Source: Xanthomonas euroxanthea
Lineage (GTDB): Bacteria; Pseudomonadota; Gammaproteobacteria; Xanthomonadales; Xanthomonadaceae
DNA length: 64,000 nt
Direction: 5' to 3'
NCBI RefSeq assembly: GCF_900476395.1
Contig: NZ_UIHB01000002.1
Span: forward strand, 248,001-312,000
Shown: in pieces, positions 50,552-61,415 of the stretch
Position numbering within the stretch: the first letter of the stretch is position 1
Layout of the letters: every line of letters starts with the position of its first letter
Notes under the pieces: model-generated
What the model was told of the DNA's origin: nothing
Database searches by the model: none
The model's input: only the letters and a program-made list of their open reading frames with translations
Made by a program: the position numbers and the translations under genes

Positions 50552-51754
50552 ATGGCTCCCAAGTCCAACAAGCCCAGTGCCGCCACCGGCGGCAAGACCA
50601 AACCGGCAGGCAAGTCCGCCGCCAAGGCTGCCGGCAACGCTGCAGACAAGCACGCGATCAAGCCGGCCACGGCGGCACCGGTGCTGGCCGATGTGCGCGC
50701 CAAGATCGACGAGATCGACCGCACCATCCAGGCGTTGATCGCCGAGCGCGCCAACTTTGCCCATCAGGTCGGCAAGGCCAAGGGCAAGCTCGCCGCGGCG
50801 GTGGATTACTACCGGCCCGAGCGCGAGGCGCAGGTGCTGCGCATGGTGGTGGACCGCAACGAAGGCCCGCTCAGCGATGAAGTGCTGGTGCACGTGTATC
50901 GCGAAATCATGTCCGCGTGCCTGGCCCAGCAGGAGCCGCTGAAGATCGGCTATCTCGGCCCGGAAGGCACCTTCAGCCAGCAGGCGGTGCTCAAGCACTT
51001 CGGCCGGTCGGCGGTGGGTCTGCCGATGGCCACCATCGAGGAGGTGTTCCAGGAAGTGGAAGCGGGCAATGCCGATTTCGGCGTGGTGCCGGTGGAAAAT
51101 TCCGGCCAGGGCACCATCCAGGTCACGCTGGACATGTTCCTGACCTCGAACCTGAAAATCTGCGGTGAAGTCGAGCTGCGCGTGCACCAGTACCTGCTCT
51201 CGCGCAATGGCCGGCTGGAAGACATCGAGCGCATCTACGCGCATTCGCAGTCGTTTGCGCAGACCGCCGGCTGGCTGCGGTCGCACCTGCCCAAGGTCGA
51301 GAAGATCGCCGTCTCCAGCAATGCCGAAGGCGCGCGCCGCGCCCGCAATGCCGAAGATGCCGCGGCGATCGGCGGCGAAAGCGCTGCGCATGTGTATGGC
51401 TTGAAGAAAGTCATCATGAAGTCGATCGAGGACGACGACGACAACACCACGCGTTTTCTGGTGATCGGCCGGCAGATCTTTCCCACCTCCGGGCATGACC
51501 GCACCTCGGTGCTGGTGTTCATCCACGACAAGCCGGGCGCGTTGTTCGACGTGCTCAGCCCATTCGCGCGGCATGGCATCAGCATGAACCGCATCGAGTC
51601 GCGTCCCTCGCATCAGGCCAAGTGGGAATATGGCTTCTTCATCGACCTGGCCGGCCACGTGGAGGACGAGGCGATGAAGCAGGCGCTGGCCGAACTGGAA
51701 GCGCACTCGGCACAGATCAAGGTGCTGGGCTCGTACCCGGTCGCCATTCCCTGA
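50552..51754 (+). CDS. pheA: Bifunctional chorismate mutase/prephenate dehydratase
   Basis: PheA turns chorismate to prephenate and then to phenylpyruvate for phenylalanine synthesis. The protein has 400 residues from the ATG at 50552. A Lys/Ala-rich leader of about 45 residues precedes the chorismate mutase domain (about 46-125, starting DVRAKIDEIDRTIQALIAER). Prephenate dehydratase follows from about residue 132 (LGPEGTFSQQAVLKHFG and NSGQGTIQVT). A C-terminal ACT domain (about 315-400, GALFDVLSPFARHGI and MNRIESRPS) predicts feedback by phenylalanine. The leader is longer than usual; an internal start is conceivable. Confidence 0.96.
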   Translation: MAPKSNKPSAATGGKTKPAGKSAAKAAGNAADKHAIKPATAAPVLADVRAKIDEIDRTIQALIAERANFAHQVGKAKGKLAAAVDYYRPEREAQVLRMVVDRNEGPLSDEVLVHVYREIMSACLAQQEPLKIGYLGPEGTFSQQAVLKHFGRSAVGLPMATIEEVFQEVEAGNADFGVVPVENSGQGTIQVTLDMFLTSNLKICGEVELRVHQYLLSRNGRLEDIERIYAHSQSFAQTAGWLRSHLPKVEKIAVSSNAEGARRARNAEDAAAIGGESAAHVYGLKKVIMKSIEDDDDNTTRFLVIGRQIFPTSGHDRTSVLVFIHDKPGALFDVLSPFARHGISMNRIESRPSHQAKWEYGFFIDLAGHVEDEAMKQALAELEAHSAQIKVLGSYPVAIP

Positions 51755-51880
51755 GCGGGCGCGTCCGGCAAGCGCAGTCCTGACCGGCATGCCGTCGCCG
51801 GCCGAGGTGGCGGCAGCGCCACGACACTCTCCAACGCGTATCGCCGCACAGGGCGATGCCGCAGCAATCGGATCACACGC

Positions 51881-53194
51881 ATGAGCAGCAGCACGCAGCA
51901 CTGGATCGCCCGGCAGGGCAGCGCCTTGCAGGGCAGCCTGGCCATTCCCGGCGATAAATCCGTCTCGCATCGCGCGGTGATGTTCGCCGCCCTGGCCGAT
52001 GGCGTCTCGCAGATCGATGGCTTTCTCGAAGGCGAAGACACCCGGTCCACCGCGGCCATTTTCGCCCAGCTCGGCGTGCGTATCGACACGCCGTCGGCGT
52101 CGCAGCGCATCGTGCACGGCGTGGGCGTGGATGGTCTGCAACCGCCCAGCGAGGCGCTGGACTGTGGCAATGCCGGCACCGGCATGCGCCTGCTCGCCGG
52201 CCTGCTGGCGGCGCAGCGCTTCGACAGCACGCTGGTCGGCGATGCATCGTTGTCCAAGCGCCCGATGCGGCGCGTGACCGGCCCGCTGGCACAGATGGGC
52301 GCGCGTATCGACACCGAAGACGACGGCACCCCGCCGCTGCGCGTGCATGGCGGGCAGACGCTGCGCGGCATCGACTTCGTCTCGCCGGTTGCCAGTGCGC
52401 AGGTCAAATCCGCCGTGTTGCTGGCAGGCCTGTATGCGCAGGGCGAAACCTCGGTCACCGAGCCGCATCCCACCCGCGACTACACCGAGCGCATGCTGTC
52501 CGCATTCGGCGTGGAGATCGAATTCTCGCCCGGCAAGGCCCGCCTGCGCGGCGGCCAGCGCCTGCGCGCGACCGATATCGCGGTGCCTGCGGATTTCTCC
52601 TCGGCGGCGTTCTTCATCGTGGCAGCCAGCATCATTCCCGGCTCGAACGTGCTGCTGCGTGCGGTGGGCCTGAATCCAAGGCGCACCGGGCTGCTGGCGG
52701 CACTGCGGCTGATGGGCGCGAATATTGCCGAAGAACAGCATGCCGAGCATGGCGGCGAGCCGGTGGCCGATCTGCGCATACGCTATGCGCCGCTACAGGG
52801 CGCGCAGATTCCCGAAGCGCTGGTGCCGGACATGATCGACGAATTCCCCGCCCTGTTCGTGGCCGCTGCGGCGGCAACCGGGCAGACCGTGGTCAGTGGC
52901 GCTGCCGAATTGCGGGTCAAGGAATCCGATCGCCTTGCAGCGATGGCCACCGGCCTGCGCGCGCTCGGCGTGCAGGTCGATGAGACCCCCGATGGCGCCA
53001 CCATTCACGGCGGCAGCATCGGCAGCGGCGTGATCGAAAGCCACGGCGACCACCGCATCGCGATGGCGTTTGCCATTGCCGGCCAGCTGTCCACCGGCGA
53101 CGTGCGGGTCAACGACGTGGCCAATGTCGCCACCTCGTTCCCGGGGTTCGACAGCCTGGCGCGGGTTTCCGGTTTCGGGCTTGAAACAGCCTGA
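51881..53194 (+). CDS. aroA: 3-phosphoshikimate 1-carboxyvinyltransferase (EPSP synthase)
   Basis: AroA joins shikimate-3-phosphate and PEP in the shikimate pathway. The protein has 437 residues. Signature stretches are IPGDKSVSHRAVMFAAL near the start, NAGTGMRLLAG, ASLSKRPMRRV, SAQVKSAVLLAG, and VKESDRL with ESHGDHRIAMAF near the end. GDKS and SAQVK match the pattern used for class II EPSP synthases, but other class II motifs are only partly met. The ATG at 51881 follows a 126-bp spacer after pheA. It closes the serC-pheA-aroA cluster. Confidence 0.97.
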   Translation: MSSSTQHWIARQGSALQGSLAIPGDKSVSHRAVMFAALADGVSQIDGFLEGEDTRSTAAIFAQLGVRIDTPSASQRIVHGVGVDGLQPPSEALDCGNAGTGMRLLAGLLAAQRFDSTLVGDASLSKRPMRRVTGPLAQMGARIDTEDDGTPPLRVHGGQTLRGIDFVSPVASAQVKSAVLLAGLYAQGETSVTEPHPTRDYTERMLSAFGVEIEFSPGKARLRGGQRLRATDIAVPADFSSAAFFIVAASIIPGSNVLLRAVGLNPRRTGLLAALRLMGANIAEEQHAEHGGEPVADLRIRYAPLQGAQIPEALVPDMIDEFPALFVAAAAATGQTVVSGAAELRVKESDRLAAMATGLRALGVQVDETPDGATIHGGSIGSGVIESHGDHRIAMAFAIAGQLSTGDVRVNDVANVATSFPGFDSLARVSGFGLETA

Positions 53195-53351
53195 GTAGAC
53201 AGACAGCGTTTGAACAAAAACGGTAGTTCTTGGCCGGCAAGGATTGCCGGTCGAGGCGGCGCTGGCGCGCAACGCCTGTCAGTCGAGGTTCCGGGTGTCG
53301 CCTTGCAGTCAGTGCGGCGATACCGCTAGCCCACTCGAGTGGTGATCCCAC

Positions 53352-53930
53352 TCAGCGCTCTGCGGTGAACTCCACCGGCACCTGCACGCTGCTGACCACT
53401 GCATGGCCATCGCGGGTGGCTGGCTCGAAGCGCCACTGACGCAAGCTGTCCATCACCGCTGCATCCAGGCGCGGGTCGTTGCTGCCGCTGCGATCGACGA
53501 TGCTCACATCGCTCACCCGGCCTTGCACATCCAGTTGCAGGCGCGCAGTACGACTGCCTTCGATACCGGCCTGTGCGATGTCTGAGGGATAGCGTGGCAT
53601 CGCATTGCCAGGCAGCGGAATCGCTTCTTCGGTGCTGGTCGGCGCGCGTACGGGTTGGTGCGCAATCATGGTCATGGCGCGCGGGCCTTCCGACGTCGGC
53701 AGGATCTGGCGGCTGGCCGCAGGCGCCGGGCGCGTGTCGGTCGCGAACGATTCGTCGCTGTGTCGGGCCCACCACCAGGTCGGCACCACCACCAGCACCG
53801 CCAGCAGGGTCGCCCACAGCCAGGGCGAGGCGCCATCGGCAGCGTCGTCGTGGACGTGGTCGTCGGTGTGCGCGGAGCGCTGCGGCAATGCCTGCGTGGG
53901 GTGTGGCGAGGGATTGGAGATGAAGGACAT
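53352..53930 (-). CDS. TonB-type energy transducer protein
   Basis: The protein has 192 residues from the ATG at 53930, with AGGAGG upstream. It has a cytoplasmic N terminus rich in His and Asp, a membrane helix (SPWLWATLLAVLVVVPTWWW) and a periplasmic linker. A TonB C-terminal domain follows (about residues 110-190: YPSDIAQAGIEGSRTARLQL, WRFEPATRDG, VPVEF). ExbB and ExbD genes are not adjacent. The second TonB-like gene lies upstream on the same strand, so this is a tandem pair. Confidence 0.85.
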   Translation of the reverse strand: MSFISNPSPHPTQALPQRSAHTDDHVHDDAADGASPWLWATLLAVLVVVPTWWWARHSDESFATDTRPAPAASRQILPTSEGPRAMTMIAHQPVRAPTSTEEAIPLPGNAMPRYPSDIAQAGIEGSRTARLQLDVQGRVSDVSIVDRSGSNDPRLDAAVMDSLRQWRFEPATRDGHAVVSSVQVPVEFTAER

Positions 53931-54170
53931 GGCCGGCCTCCTGGCGCATCTTTGGGATGACGTGACCAGTCTGGTCGGCCTTGCCTGAGGCGCAGCTAAG
54001 GCAGGGCACTCAGGAGGATTCAACGCGCGGTAGACATTCAGCTTGGTCAAGCCGGTGCCGGGTCCAGTTCGATCCGCCATCTCCGGTCAACCCACGGCGC
54101 TCTCCTCGCCTGCGGCAGGTGGGCCGTCGTCGGCGTGCGGGGCAACCGACGCATCCCACCGCCGCGCCTC

Positions 54171-56225
<2,055 letters not shown>

Positions 56226-56666
56226 GAGCGGTTGGCGCAATTGCCGCGCAGCGCAGCTGTCAGGCGGGCGCGGCCGATGCCCGGCGTTGTCGTGCAGCTG
56301 TGATACGCGGTGCCGCGTGTGCCGTCAGCTCCCATTGACGACCGCTCCCGCGTTCGTCAGTCACTTAAGCAGTGGTGCCCGCGCGGCTGCTGGGCTGCCA
56401 GATGTGCCGCCGCGTCACTGACAAACCTGGAACAGGAACGGGGCCAGCGATGGCCCCGTTTGCATGTTCATGCAGCGGCCTTTTGCGTCGCCGATCGTGG
56501 CGAAGCGCTCTAGCGTTTTTTCTCCACCCCAGCCACGCGCCGCCAGCTATGCATTTACCGTGGCGAAACCGATGGAGCTCGGAGTGCAGCAGTTCGCGGT
56601 CCTGATTGCATGAAACTACATTTCTGGTGTATCAGGTCGTTGCTCTGTTGGGATAAAGGTGATTAA
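56226..56666. other. Non-coding spacer between serS and the LysR gene
   Basis: About 440 bases without a convincing gene. The only clear structure is the hairpin at 56437-56462. Near the LysR gene the DNA becomes more AT-rich (GCATGAAACTACATTTCTGG and GATAAAGGTGATTAAATG), as expected for a promoter and ribosome binding site. Confidence 0.6.
56437..56462 (+). terminator. Hairpin terminator after serS
   Basis: AACGGGGCCA and TGGCCCCGTT pair perfectly around a four-base loop, then TTG follows. The T run is short, so termination may be partial. It lies about 210 bp after the serS stop. Confidence 0.65.
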
Positions 56667-57704
56667 ATGTCACTTATCGTTCTATCCATGGATGCCTGCG
56701 CCATGCACGACCTGAATGACCTGTATTACTTCGCGATGGTGGTGGACCACGGCGGCTTCGCCGCAGCCGAACGTGCGCTCGGAATCCCCAAGTCGCGCCT
56801 GAGCCGCCGCATCAGCCAGCTCGAGACCGACCTGGGCGTGCGCCTGTTGCAGCGCTCCACGCGCCGCTTTGCAGTCACCGATGTCGGCACCAGCGTGCAC
56901 CGGCATGCCCAGACCATGCTGGCCGAAGCGCAGGCCGCGCGCGAGGTGGTGGACCGTCTCAGCGCCGAGCCGCGCGGCCTTGTCCGCGTGAGCGTTCCGG
57001 TCTCGCTGGCGCAGATCCAGTTGCCCAAGCTGTTGCCGGAATTCCTGGCCAAGTACCCCAAGGTGCGGCTGCAGCTCAACATCAGCAATCGCCGCGTCGA
57101 TGTCATCAACGAGGGCTACGACATCGCGCTGCGCGTGCGCTCGCGCCTGGACGACGACGGCAGCCTGGTGATGCGCAGCTTCGGCCAGGTGCAGGAGTTG
57201 CTGGTGGCCAGCCCCAAATATCTGGACCGCGCCGGGCGCCCCAAGGACCCGAGCGAGCTGGCCAACCACACCACCATGAGCACCAGCGAGGACGAAGCGC
57301 ACCAGCGCTGGGAGTTGCACGGCCCCAACGGCGAGATGCGCCGGGTGGACCTGCAGCCGCGCCTGGCCGGTTTCGACTTCCCGCTGCTGCAGTCGATGGC
57401 GCGCGATGGCTTCGGCATCACCATGCTGCCGGAAACCGTGTGCGCCCAGGCTGTGCGCAGCGGCGAGCTGGAAGTGGTGCTGCCGCATTGGTCGCTGCCG
57501 CAGGGCATCTGCCACGCGGTATTCGCCTCGCGCCGTGGCCTGCTGCCGGCGGTGCGGGTGTTCATCGACTTTCTGGCCGAACACCTGCCGCAGGAAATCG
57601 AACGCTCGCGCCTGGATTGCGGCGGTAACTGCGCCGAGCTGGCCGAGAAGCTCAAGCGTGCGGCCGCAACCGCACCGCGCCTGGCCGTGGCCGAAGCCGG
57701 CTGA
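56667..57704 (+). CDS. LysR family transcriptional regulator
   Basis: The protein has 345 residues from the ATG at 56667, which has AAGGTGAT at ideal spacing. Internal ATGs at 56688 and 56703 (MHDLNDLYYFAMVV) are also plausible. The N-terminal helix-turn-helix (DHGGFAAAERALGIPKSRLS) and linker helix are followed by a LysR substrate-binding domain. The tail beyond residue 310 is helical and Ala/Arg-rich, longer than usual. No divergent target gene adjoins it, so the regulon and inducer are unknown. Confidence 0.9.
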   Translation: MSLIVLSMDACAMHDLNDLYYFAMVVDHGGFAAAERALGIPKSRLSRRISQLETDLGVRLLQRSTRRFAVTDVGTSVHRHAQTMLAEAQAAREVVDRLSAEPRGLVRVSVPVSLAQIQLPKLLPEFLAKYPKVRLQLNISNRRVDVINEGYDIALRVRSRLDDDGSLVMRSFGQVQELLVASPKYLDRAGRPKDPSELANHTTMSTSEDEAHQRWELHGPNGEMRRVDLQPRLAGFDFPLLQSMARDGFGITMLPETVCAQAVRSGELEVVLPHWSLPQGICHAVFASRRGLLPAVRVFIDFLAEHLPQEIERSRLDCGGNCAELAEKLKRAAATAPRLAVAEAG

Positions 57705-58009
57705 TCGCTGTGCCTGGTCGTCGACATCCGGGTTTCCGATGTCGGCCCATCAGCGCTGTGTCGCCTGGCAGCGCTGCGTAATCGGAAATGCTGCGTAACC
57801 TGGCAAACGGAACCGCTTTGCAGCGCTGTGCAGCTCAACGACACGCGGCGCTTAGCAAAGCGCGTCCGGGCATGCGAGAATGCGCGCCCGGGAGCAATCC
57901 CGGGTCGAGGGCAGCGCGCAATGCAGCGTCCATGGACAGACGTCACCCGTTTCGCATGTGGCGCAAGCGTGATCACCCGACGCCTTCGGCGGTCGCGCAA
58001 AGCAGCATC
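57705..58009. other. Non-coding spacer before tRNA-Ser
   Basis: About 305 bases with no supported gene. It has GCGC-rich short repeats such as GGCAGCGCTGCGTAA near 57767 and a palindrome CCCGGG..CCCGGG around 57888-57904. The promoter of the tRNA gene should lie in its last 100 bases, but no strong hexamer pair stands out. Confidence 0.5.
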
Positions 58010-58099
58010 GGAGAGATGGCCGAGCGGTTTAAGGCACCGGTCTTGAAAACCGGCGAAGGGTCAAACCTTCCGTGGGTTCGAATCCCACTCTCTCCGCCA
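58010..58099 (+). tRNA. tRNA-Ser (anticodon UGA)
   Basis: The 90-base gene has acceptor arms GGAGAGA and TCTCTCC, followed by G and an encoded CCA. The D arm is GGCCGAGCGGTTTAAGGC. The anticodon loop CTTGAAA at 58042-58048 reads UGA, which pairs with UCA serine codons. A long variable arm and the T arm GTGGGTTCGAATCCCAC complete a class II tRNA. Its 3' end is the integration target of the element that follows. Confidence 0.97.
58075..58099 (+). other. Probable left attachment site in the tRNA-Ser 3' end
   Basis: An integrase gene starts 85 bp after the tRNA 3' end and points away from it, the classical layout of elements that recombine into a tRNA 3' half. The core should lie in the T arm and acceptor segment GGGTTCGAATCCCACTCTCT. 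No second copy is seen up to base 64000, so attR must lie beyond the window. Confidence 0.6.
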
Positions 58100-58103
58100 G
58101 TCA

Positions 58104-58142
58104 CGTCTAAGTTATTGATTTTATTCACTAATTTTTTAGACG
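58104..58142. repeat. Inverted repeat next to the attachment site
   Basis: CGTCTAA (58104-58110) pairs with TTAGACG (58136-58142) around an AT-rich stretch. It may be the tRNA terminator, because TTTTTT falls within the right arm region, or part of the integrase arm sites. Confidence 0.45.
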
Positions 58143-58183
58143 AATTGATTGGAGGCAGGAAGCATGCAGAGGAAAACACTCGC

Positions 58184-59677
58184 ATGCGTATCCCACATCA
58201 TTTGAGCCGGTCATCCACCGGCCGCTGGTCGTTCGTCCAACGTGTGCCCATCGATTTGCAAACCGTGATGGACTGCCGGCTTATCAAACGCACCTTGCAA
58301 ACGAAGGACTTGCCGCAGGCTCACGTGCGTGCGGTCGTGCTGGGGGCGGGCTATGCTCGGCTCTTCGCACAGTTGAAGGATCAACGCGTGGCCAAGCTCA
58401 GCAAGTCGGACGCGGATCTGCTCATTGCGCGTCTGACGAGCGCAGAAAATCTTCAGGACCTGACGCTCAACCGCACCCGCCAGCCGGATGGCACGGTGAC
58501 GGAGCAGTGGCAGATCGACAGCCCGAAGGACTTGAAGCTGTATCGGCAGCTCATGGAGTTGGAAGCGATGGCCGGCGCTGCCTTGCAGGCTCGGGCCCGC
58601 CCGGGTGCCGTGCCGACCATGTTCGGCTCCGCCCCGCACCCCAGCTCAGTAAAGCAGGCTTCTACACCGGCCATCGAAACAATGACGCTGGGCAAAGCCC
58701 GTGACGCATTCCTGGCGACGCTCAAGGGCTCGACGTTGCCCAAGACCTACACGATCAAGAAGACGGCCATCGAGGCGTTGGTGGCGTTCCTGGGGCCGAT
58801 GATGAAGGTCCATGCCATCACCCGGTCAGACTTGGCGCGTTGGTATCAGGACATGCGGGAAAAAGGTGCATCTACGCCGACGCTCACGAATAAGCAATCC
58901 TATATCGGCGGCAAGGGCGGGTTCTTCGAATGGGCCATGGCGTCAGGCCATTACCCGCGAGGCGACAACCCCGCCAGTGGCCACGTGAGCTACTCACAGC
59001 GCGAGAAGCGGGCTCGGAAGAAACTGGGCTTCAAGGCATACGATCGTGCCCAGATTCAGGCGCTTTTTGCACCTAATGCGCTGGCCAAGCTGTCAGAGTC
59101 GGCTCGCTGGGCGTCGCTCATTGGACTCTATACCGGCGCCAGAGCGTCGGAGGTCGGCCAACTGCTTATCAAGGACGTGTTCGAAGAGGAAGGCATCCCG
59201 TGCATTCGTATCTCTGACGAGGGAGAGCATCAGAAAGTGAAAACCGAGGTAAGCCTTCGGACGGTCCCGCTCCATCCAGAGCTACTCAAGATGGGTTTCC
59301 TGAAATGGGTCGATGGCAAGCGCAAGGCCGGTGAAACGAGGTTGTTCCCGGCTGCTAAGGCCACTGCTGTAAACGGGCAGGGCAACTGGATCACCAAGGC
59401 CTTCAGTCGGCACTTGGCCGAGGTAGGCAAGGACTGGGCGCCCGCGAAACGAGGCTTCCATTCGCTCAGGAAGACCTTTATCCAAGAGCTTCAGGGCGCT
59501 GGTGTCGTGTCCGAACTGCGCGCGCAGATTGTTGGGCATGAGCTAGATGATGAACATCATGCGACTTACAGTAGGGAGTTTACGATTGTCGAGAAGTTGA
59601 AGGGGCTGGCTAAGCATTCTCCTGGAGTAAATGCTATTACATGGAATCTCAGGTCCAAGCACTCTTTGAATGGTTAA
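58184..59677 (+). CDS. Tyrosine recombinase / integrase
   Basis: The integrase catalyses site-specific insertion and excision of the element. The protein has 497 residues from the ATG at 58184, with AGAGGAAA upstream. The N-terminal part (HLSRSSTGRWSFVQRVPIDL) resembles the domain found on many tRNA-targeting integrases, followed by a SAM-like core-binding domain (about 205-290). The catalytic set is complete: R320 in YTGARASEV, H426 and R429 in HSLRKTF, H452 in VGHEL, and Y462 in ATYSRE. A lysine between R320 and H426 lies in a VKTEVSLRTVPLHP strand region. It should be active. Confidence 0.95.
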   Translation: MRIPHHLSRSSTGRWSFVQRVPIDLQTVMDCRLIKRTLQTKDLPQAHVRAVVLGAGYARLFAQLKDQRVAKLSKSDADLLIARLTSAENLQDLTLNRTRQPDGTVTEQWQIDSPKDLKLYRQLMELEAMAGAALQARARPGAVPTMFGSAPHPSSVKQASTPAIETMTLGKARDAFLATLKGSTLPKTYTIKKTAIEALVAFLGPMMKVHAITRSDLARWYQDMREKGASTPTLTNKQSYIGGKGGFFEWAMASGHYPRGDNPASGHVSYSQREKRARKKLGFKAYDRAQIQALFAPNALAKLSESARWASLIGLYTGARASEVGQLLIKDVFEEEGIPCIRISDEGEHQKVKTEVSLRTVPLHPELLKMGFLKWVDGKRKAGETRLFPAAKATAVNGQGNWITKAFSRHLAEVGKDWAPAKRGFHSLRKTFIQELQGAGVVSELRAQIVGHELDDEHHATYSREFTIVEKLKGLAKHSPGVNAITWNLRSKHSLNG

Positions 59678-59717
59678 AATTTTTTAAGGGTTTTATAGCG
59701 AACATTAAGGGGGGGGT

Positions 59718-61010
59718 ATGCAATCAGTTGAGAGTGGTGATTTTTGGGTTTCTGACGAGAAATCCGAGCCCATGGATGCGTGGGCCGCTCGTCCCGAGGA
59801 TCGGCAATTCGTGGGCCTGAGGCCTCAAAAGTTCATCGTCGTTCCCCCTGTTGGCTGTCCATTGGATGAATCCCTCGGTGTAATCGCATCGGTGCGTCAT
59901 ATTTCTTTCGCTAACTGTCTTAGTGGAGACAATGATGCATCGATTTTGATACCTCCAGAATTCGAGGAGGATCCGCCAGTTGAAGTGCTGAAGCACATAG
60001 GCGTTGTTCTAACCGACCTCTCACCTGAACAGGCGTCTGATCTTGAGAGTAGGGGATACGCCGTTTTCGAAAATGAGCTTTGCCACGTCCCTCCGCCGAT
60101 TTCCCTGGAAGATGTCGTTGGGTTAGGGGATTTCGATCCTTTTTCTGCAGGAATGAGCGGGTCGACTTGGGGCATCGAAGCCATCGGTGCTCATCTGTGC
60201 CAGTATTCAGGACGTGGGGTTAAAGTAGCTGTTCTGGATACTGGGTGCGATCCGAGCCATCCGGATTTTTCGGAGAGAATCCAGCGCAGCAATGTAATGT
60301 CCTTTGTGACCGGTGAGAATGCGGTAGACAAGCATGGGCACGGCACTCATGTGTGTGGAATCGTCGCTGGTCCTCGCTACTCTGCCTCAGGTGTGCGGTA
60401 TGGGGTCGCGCCAGATTGTGAGCTCTTGGTGGTAAAGGTCCTTGCCAATAGTGGCTCTGGCTACGATTCGTGGATATTGAAGGGGATGAACTGGGCCGCC
60501 GACAGGGGCGCAGATGTCATAAACATGAGTCTGGGTGCACCTCGTAAAGCGGGTTCGCCCGCTAGTGCCAAATATGAAGCGCTGGCTAGGTCCTTTCTTG
60601 AGAATGACATTAGGTCGCTGGTCGTGGCGGCTGCCGGTAACGCGAGCAGTCGTCCTGTCACGGTTGCTCCAGTCGGAAATCCAGCGGCTTGCGATTCCAT
60701 CATGTCGATTGCCGCAGTGGGCAAAGAAATGACTGTTGCGTCGTTTTCTTGTGGAAAGGTTGATCAGGGGGTCATTAATCTGTCCGCACCTGGCGTTGGA
60801 ATTTTGTCCTCCTATCGCCAAGGAAAGTTTTTTTCGCTAAATGGAACAAGCATGGCTGCGCCGCATGTAGCTGGAGTCGCGGCGCTTTGGGCTGAGTCGG
60901 ACCCTGCATTGAGAGGGGGCGACCTCTGGGAAAGGCTCATCGACTCTGCGGTGGCGCTTACGGCAGGTGGGGAAGCAGACGTCGGAGCTGGGCTAGTGCA
61001 GGCCCCTTGA
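59718..61010 (+). CDS. Subtilisin-like serine protease (S8), no signal peptide
   Basis: The protein has 430 residues and follows GGGGGGGT. The catalytic triad is intact: D174 in VAVLDTGCD, H208 in HGHGTHVCG and S378 in NGTSMAAPHVAG, with an oxyanion-hole asparagine in AAAGNASS. There is no signal peptide or membrane helix, so it should act inside the cell. The first 165 residues precede the protease domain; GVVLTDLSPEQASDLESRG within them looks like the end of an I9-type propeptide. The next gene encodes a separate I9-like protein. Lower GC than the core genes suggests transfer. Confidence 0.9.
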   Translation: MQSVESGDFWVSDEKSEPMDAWAARPEDRQFVGLRPQKFIVVPPVGCPLDESLGVIASVRHISFANCLSGDNDASILIPPEFEEDPPVEVLKHIGVVLTDLSPEQASDLESRGYAVFENELCHVPPPISLEDVVGLGDFDPFSAGMSGSTWGIEAIGAHLCQYSGRGVKVAVLDTGCDPSHPDFSERIQRSNVMSFVTGENAVDKHGHGTHVCGIVAGPRYSASGVRYGVAPDCELLVVKVLANSGSGYDSWILKGMNWAADRGADVINMSLGAPRKAGSPASAKYEALARSFLENDIRSLVVAAAGNASSRPVTVAPVGNPAACDSIMSIAAVGKEMTVASFSCGKVDQGVINLSAPGVGILSSYRQGKFFSLNGTSMAAPHVAGVAALWAESDPALRGGDLWERLIDSAVALTAGGEADVGAGLVQAP

Positions 61011-61084
61011 AACGGAGGGCGAAGTGAGGTAGGGTAGGGGCAGCCCTAAATCACGGGCGCGCCCATTGAGTAGGAGTTACGGCC

Positions 61085-61312
61085 ATGCAGTTTGCGCTAG
61101 TTTTAAAGCCCGGCTTCGCACGCGATGTGCAGCGCCGCGAGCAGCTGATTGCCTCGGTTCGTCATATGAAGGGTGTGCGGAGGCTGGAGACGGAGATGGC
61201 AGCGAACGGTCTTTTACTTGCCGAGCTGATGAATCCGGCAGATGTCACTTCCCTTGAGGGTCTGGACGGTATCGCTACTGTTGAAGGAATGGGCGTTAAG
61301 TCAGCTTGGTGA
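61085..61312 (+). CDS. Small protein resembling a stand-alone subtilisin propeptide (I9) inhibitor
   Basis: The protein has 75 residues, with AGGAG about nine bases before the ATG. The pattern fits an I9 domain: a first strand FALVLKPGF, a helix QRREQLIASVRHM, a turn KGVRRLE, then NGLLLAEL, a short helix and LDGIATVEGMG. In I9 propeptides the last of these strands leads to the segment that blocks the protease. It lies 74 bp after the subtilisin gene and shares its terminator. Known single-domain relatives inhibit or help fold subtilisins. The match is by eye; the alternative is an unrelated small alpha/beta protein. Confidence 0.7.
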   Translation: MQFALVLKPGFARDVQRREQLIASVRHMKGVRRLETEMAANGLLLAELMNPADVTSLEGLDGIATVEGMGVKSAW

Positions 61313-61340
61313 TATGGCTCTAACGCTCTTGCTCCTAACA

Positions 61341-61367
61341 AAATAGCCCGGATTTTCCGGGCTATTT
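61341..61367 (+). terminator. Terminator after the protease/I9-like pair
   Basis: AATAGCCCGG and CCGGGCTATT form a perfect stem around a short AT loop and are followed by T residues. It also faces the end of the decayed minus-strand gene, so it may work in both directions. Confidence 0.85.
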
Positions 61368-61415
61368 GCTGTCGGCCAAACGGTCGTCTGAAAATCATTG
61401 GTCGGCTGACATCCC

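Noticed and set aside
49286..52750. A 1154-codon open frame on the minus strand across serC, pheA and aroA
   Set aside because: It covers three well-supported genes on the other strand, its composition is that of a shadow frame, and it has no recognisable domain.
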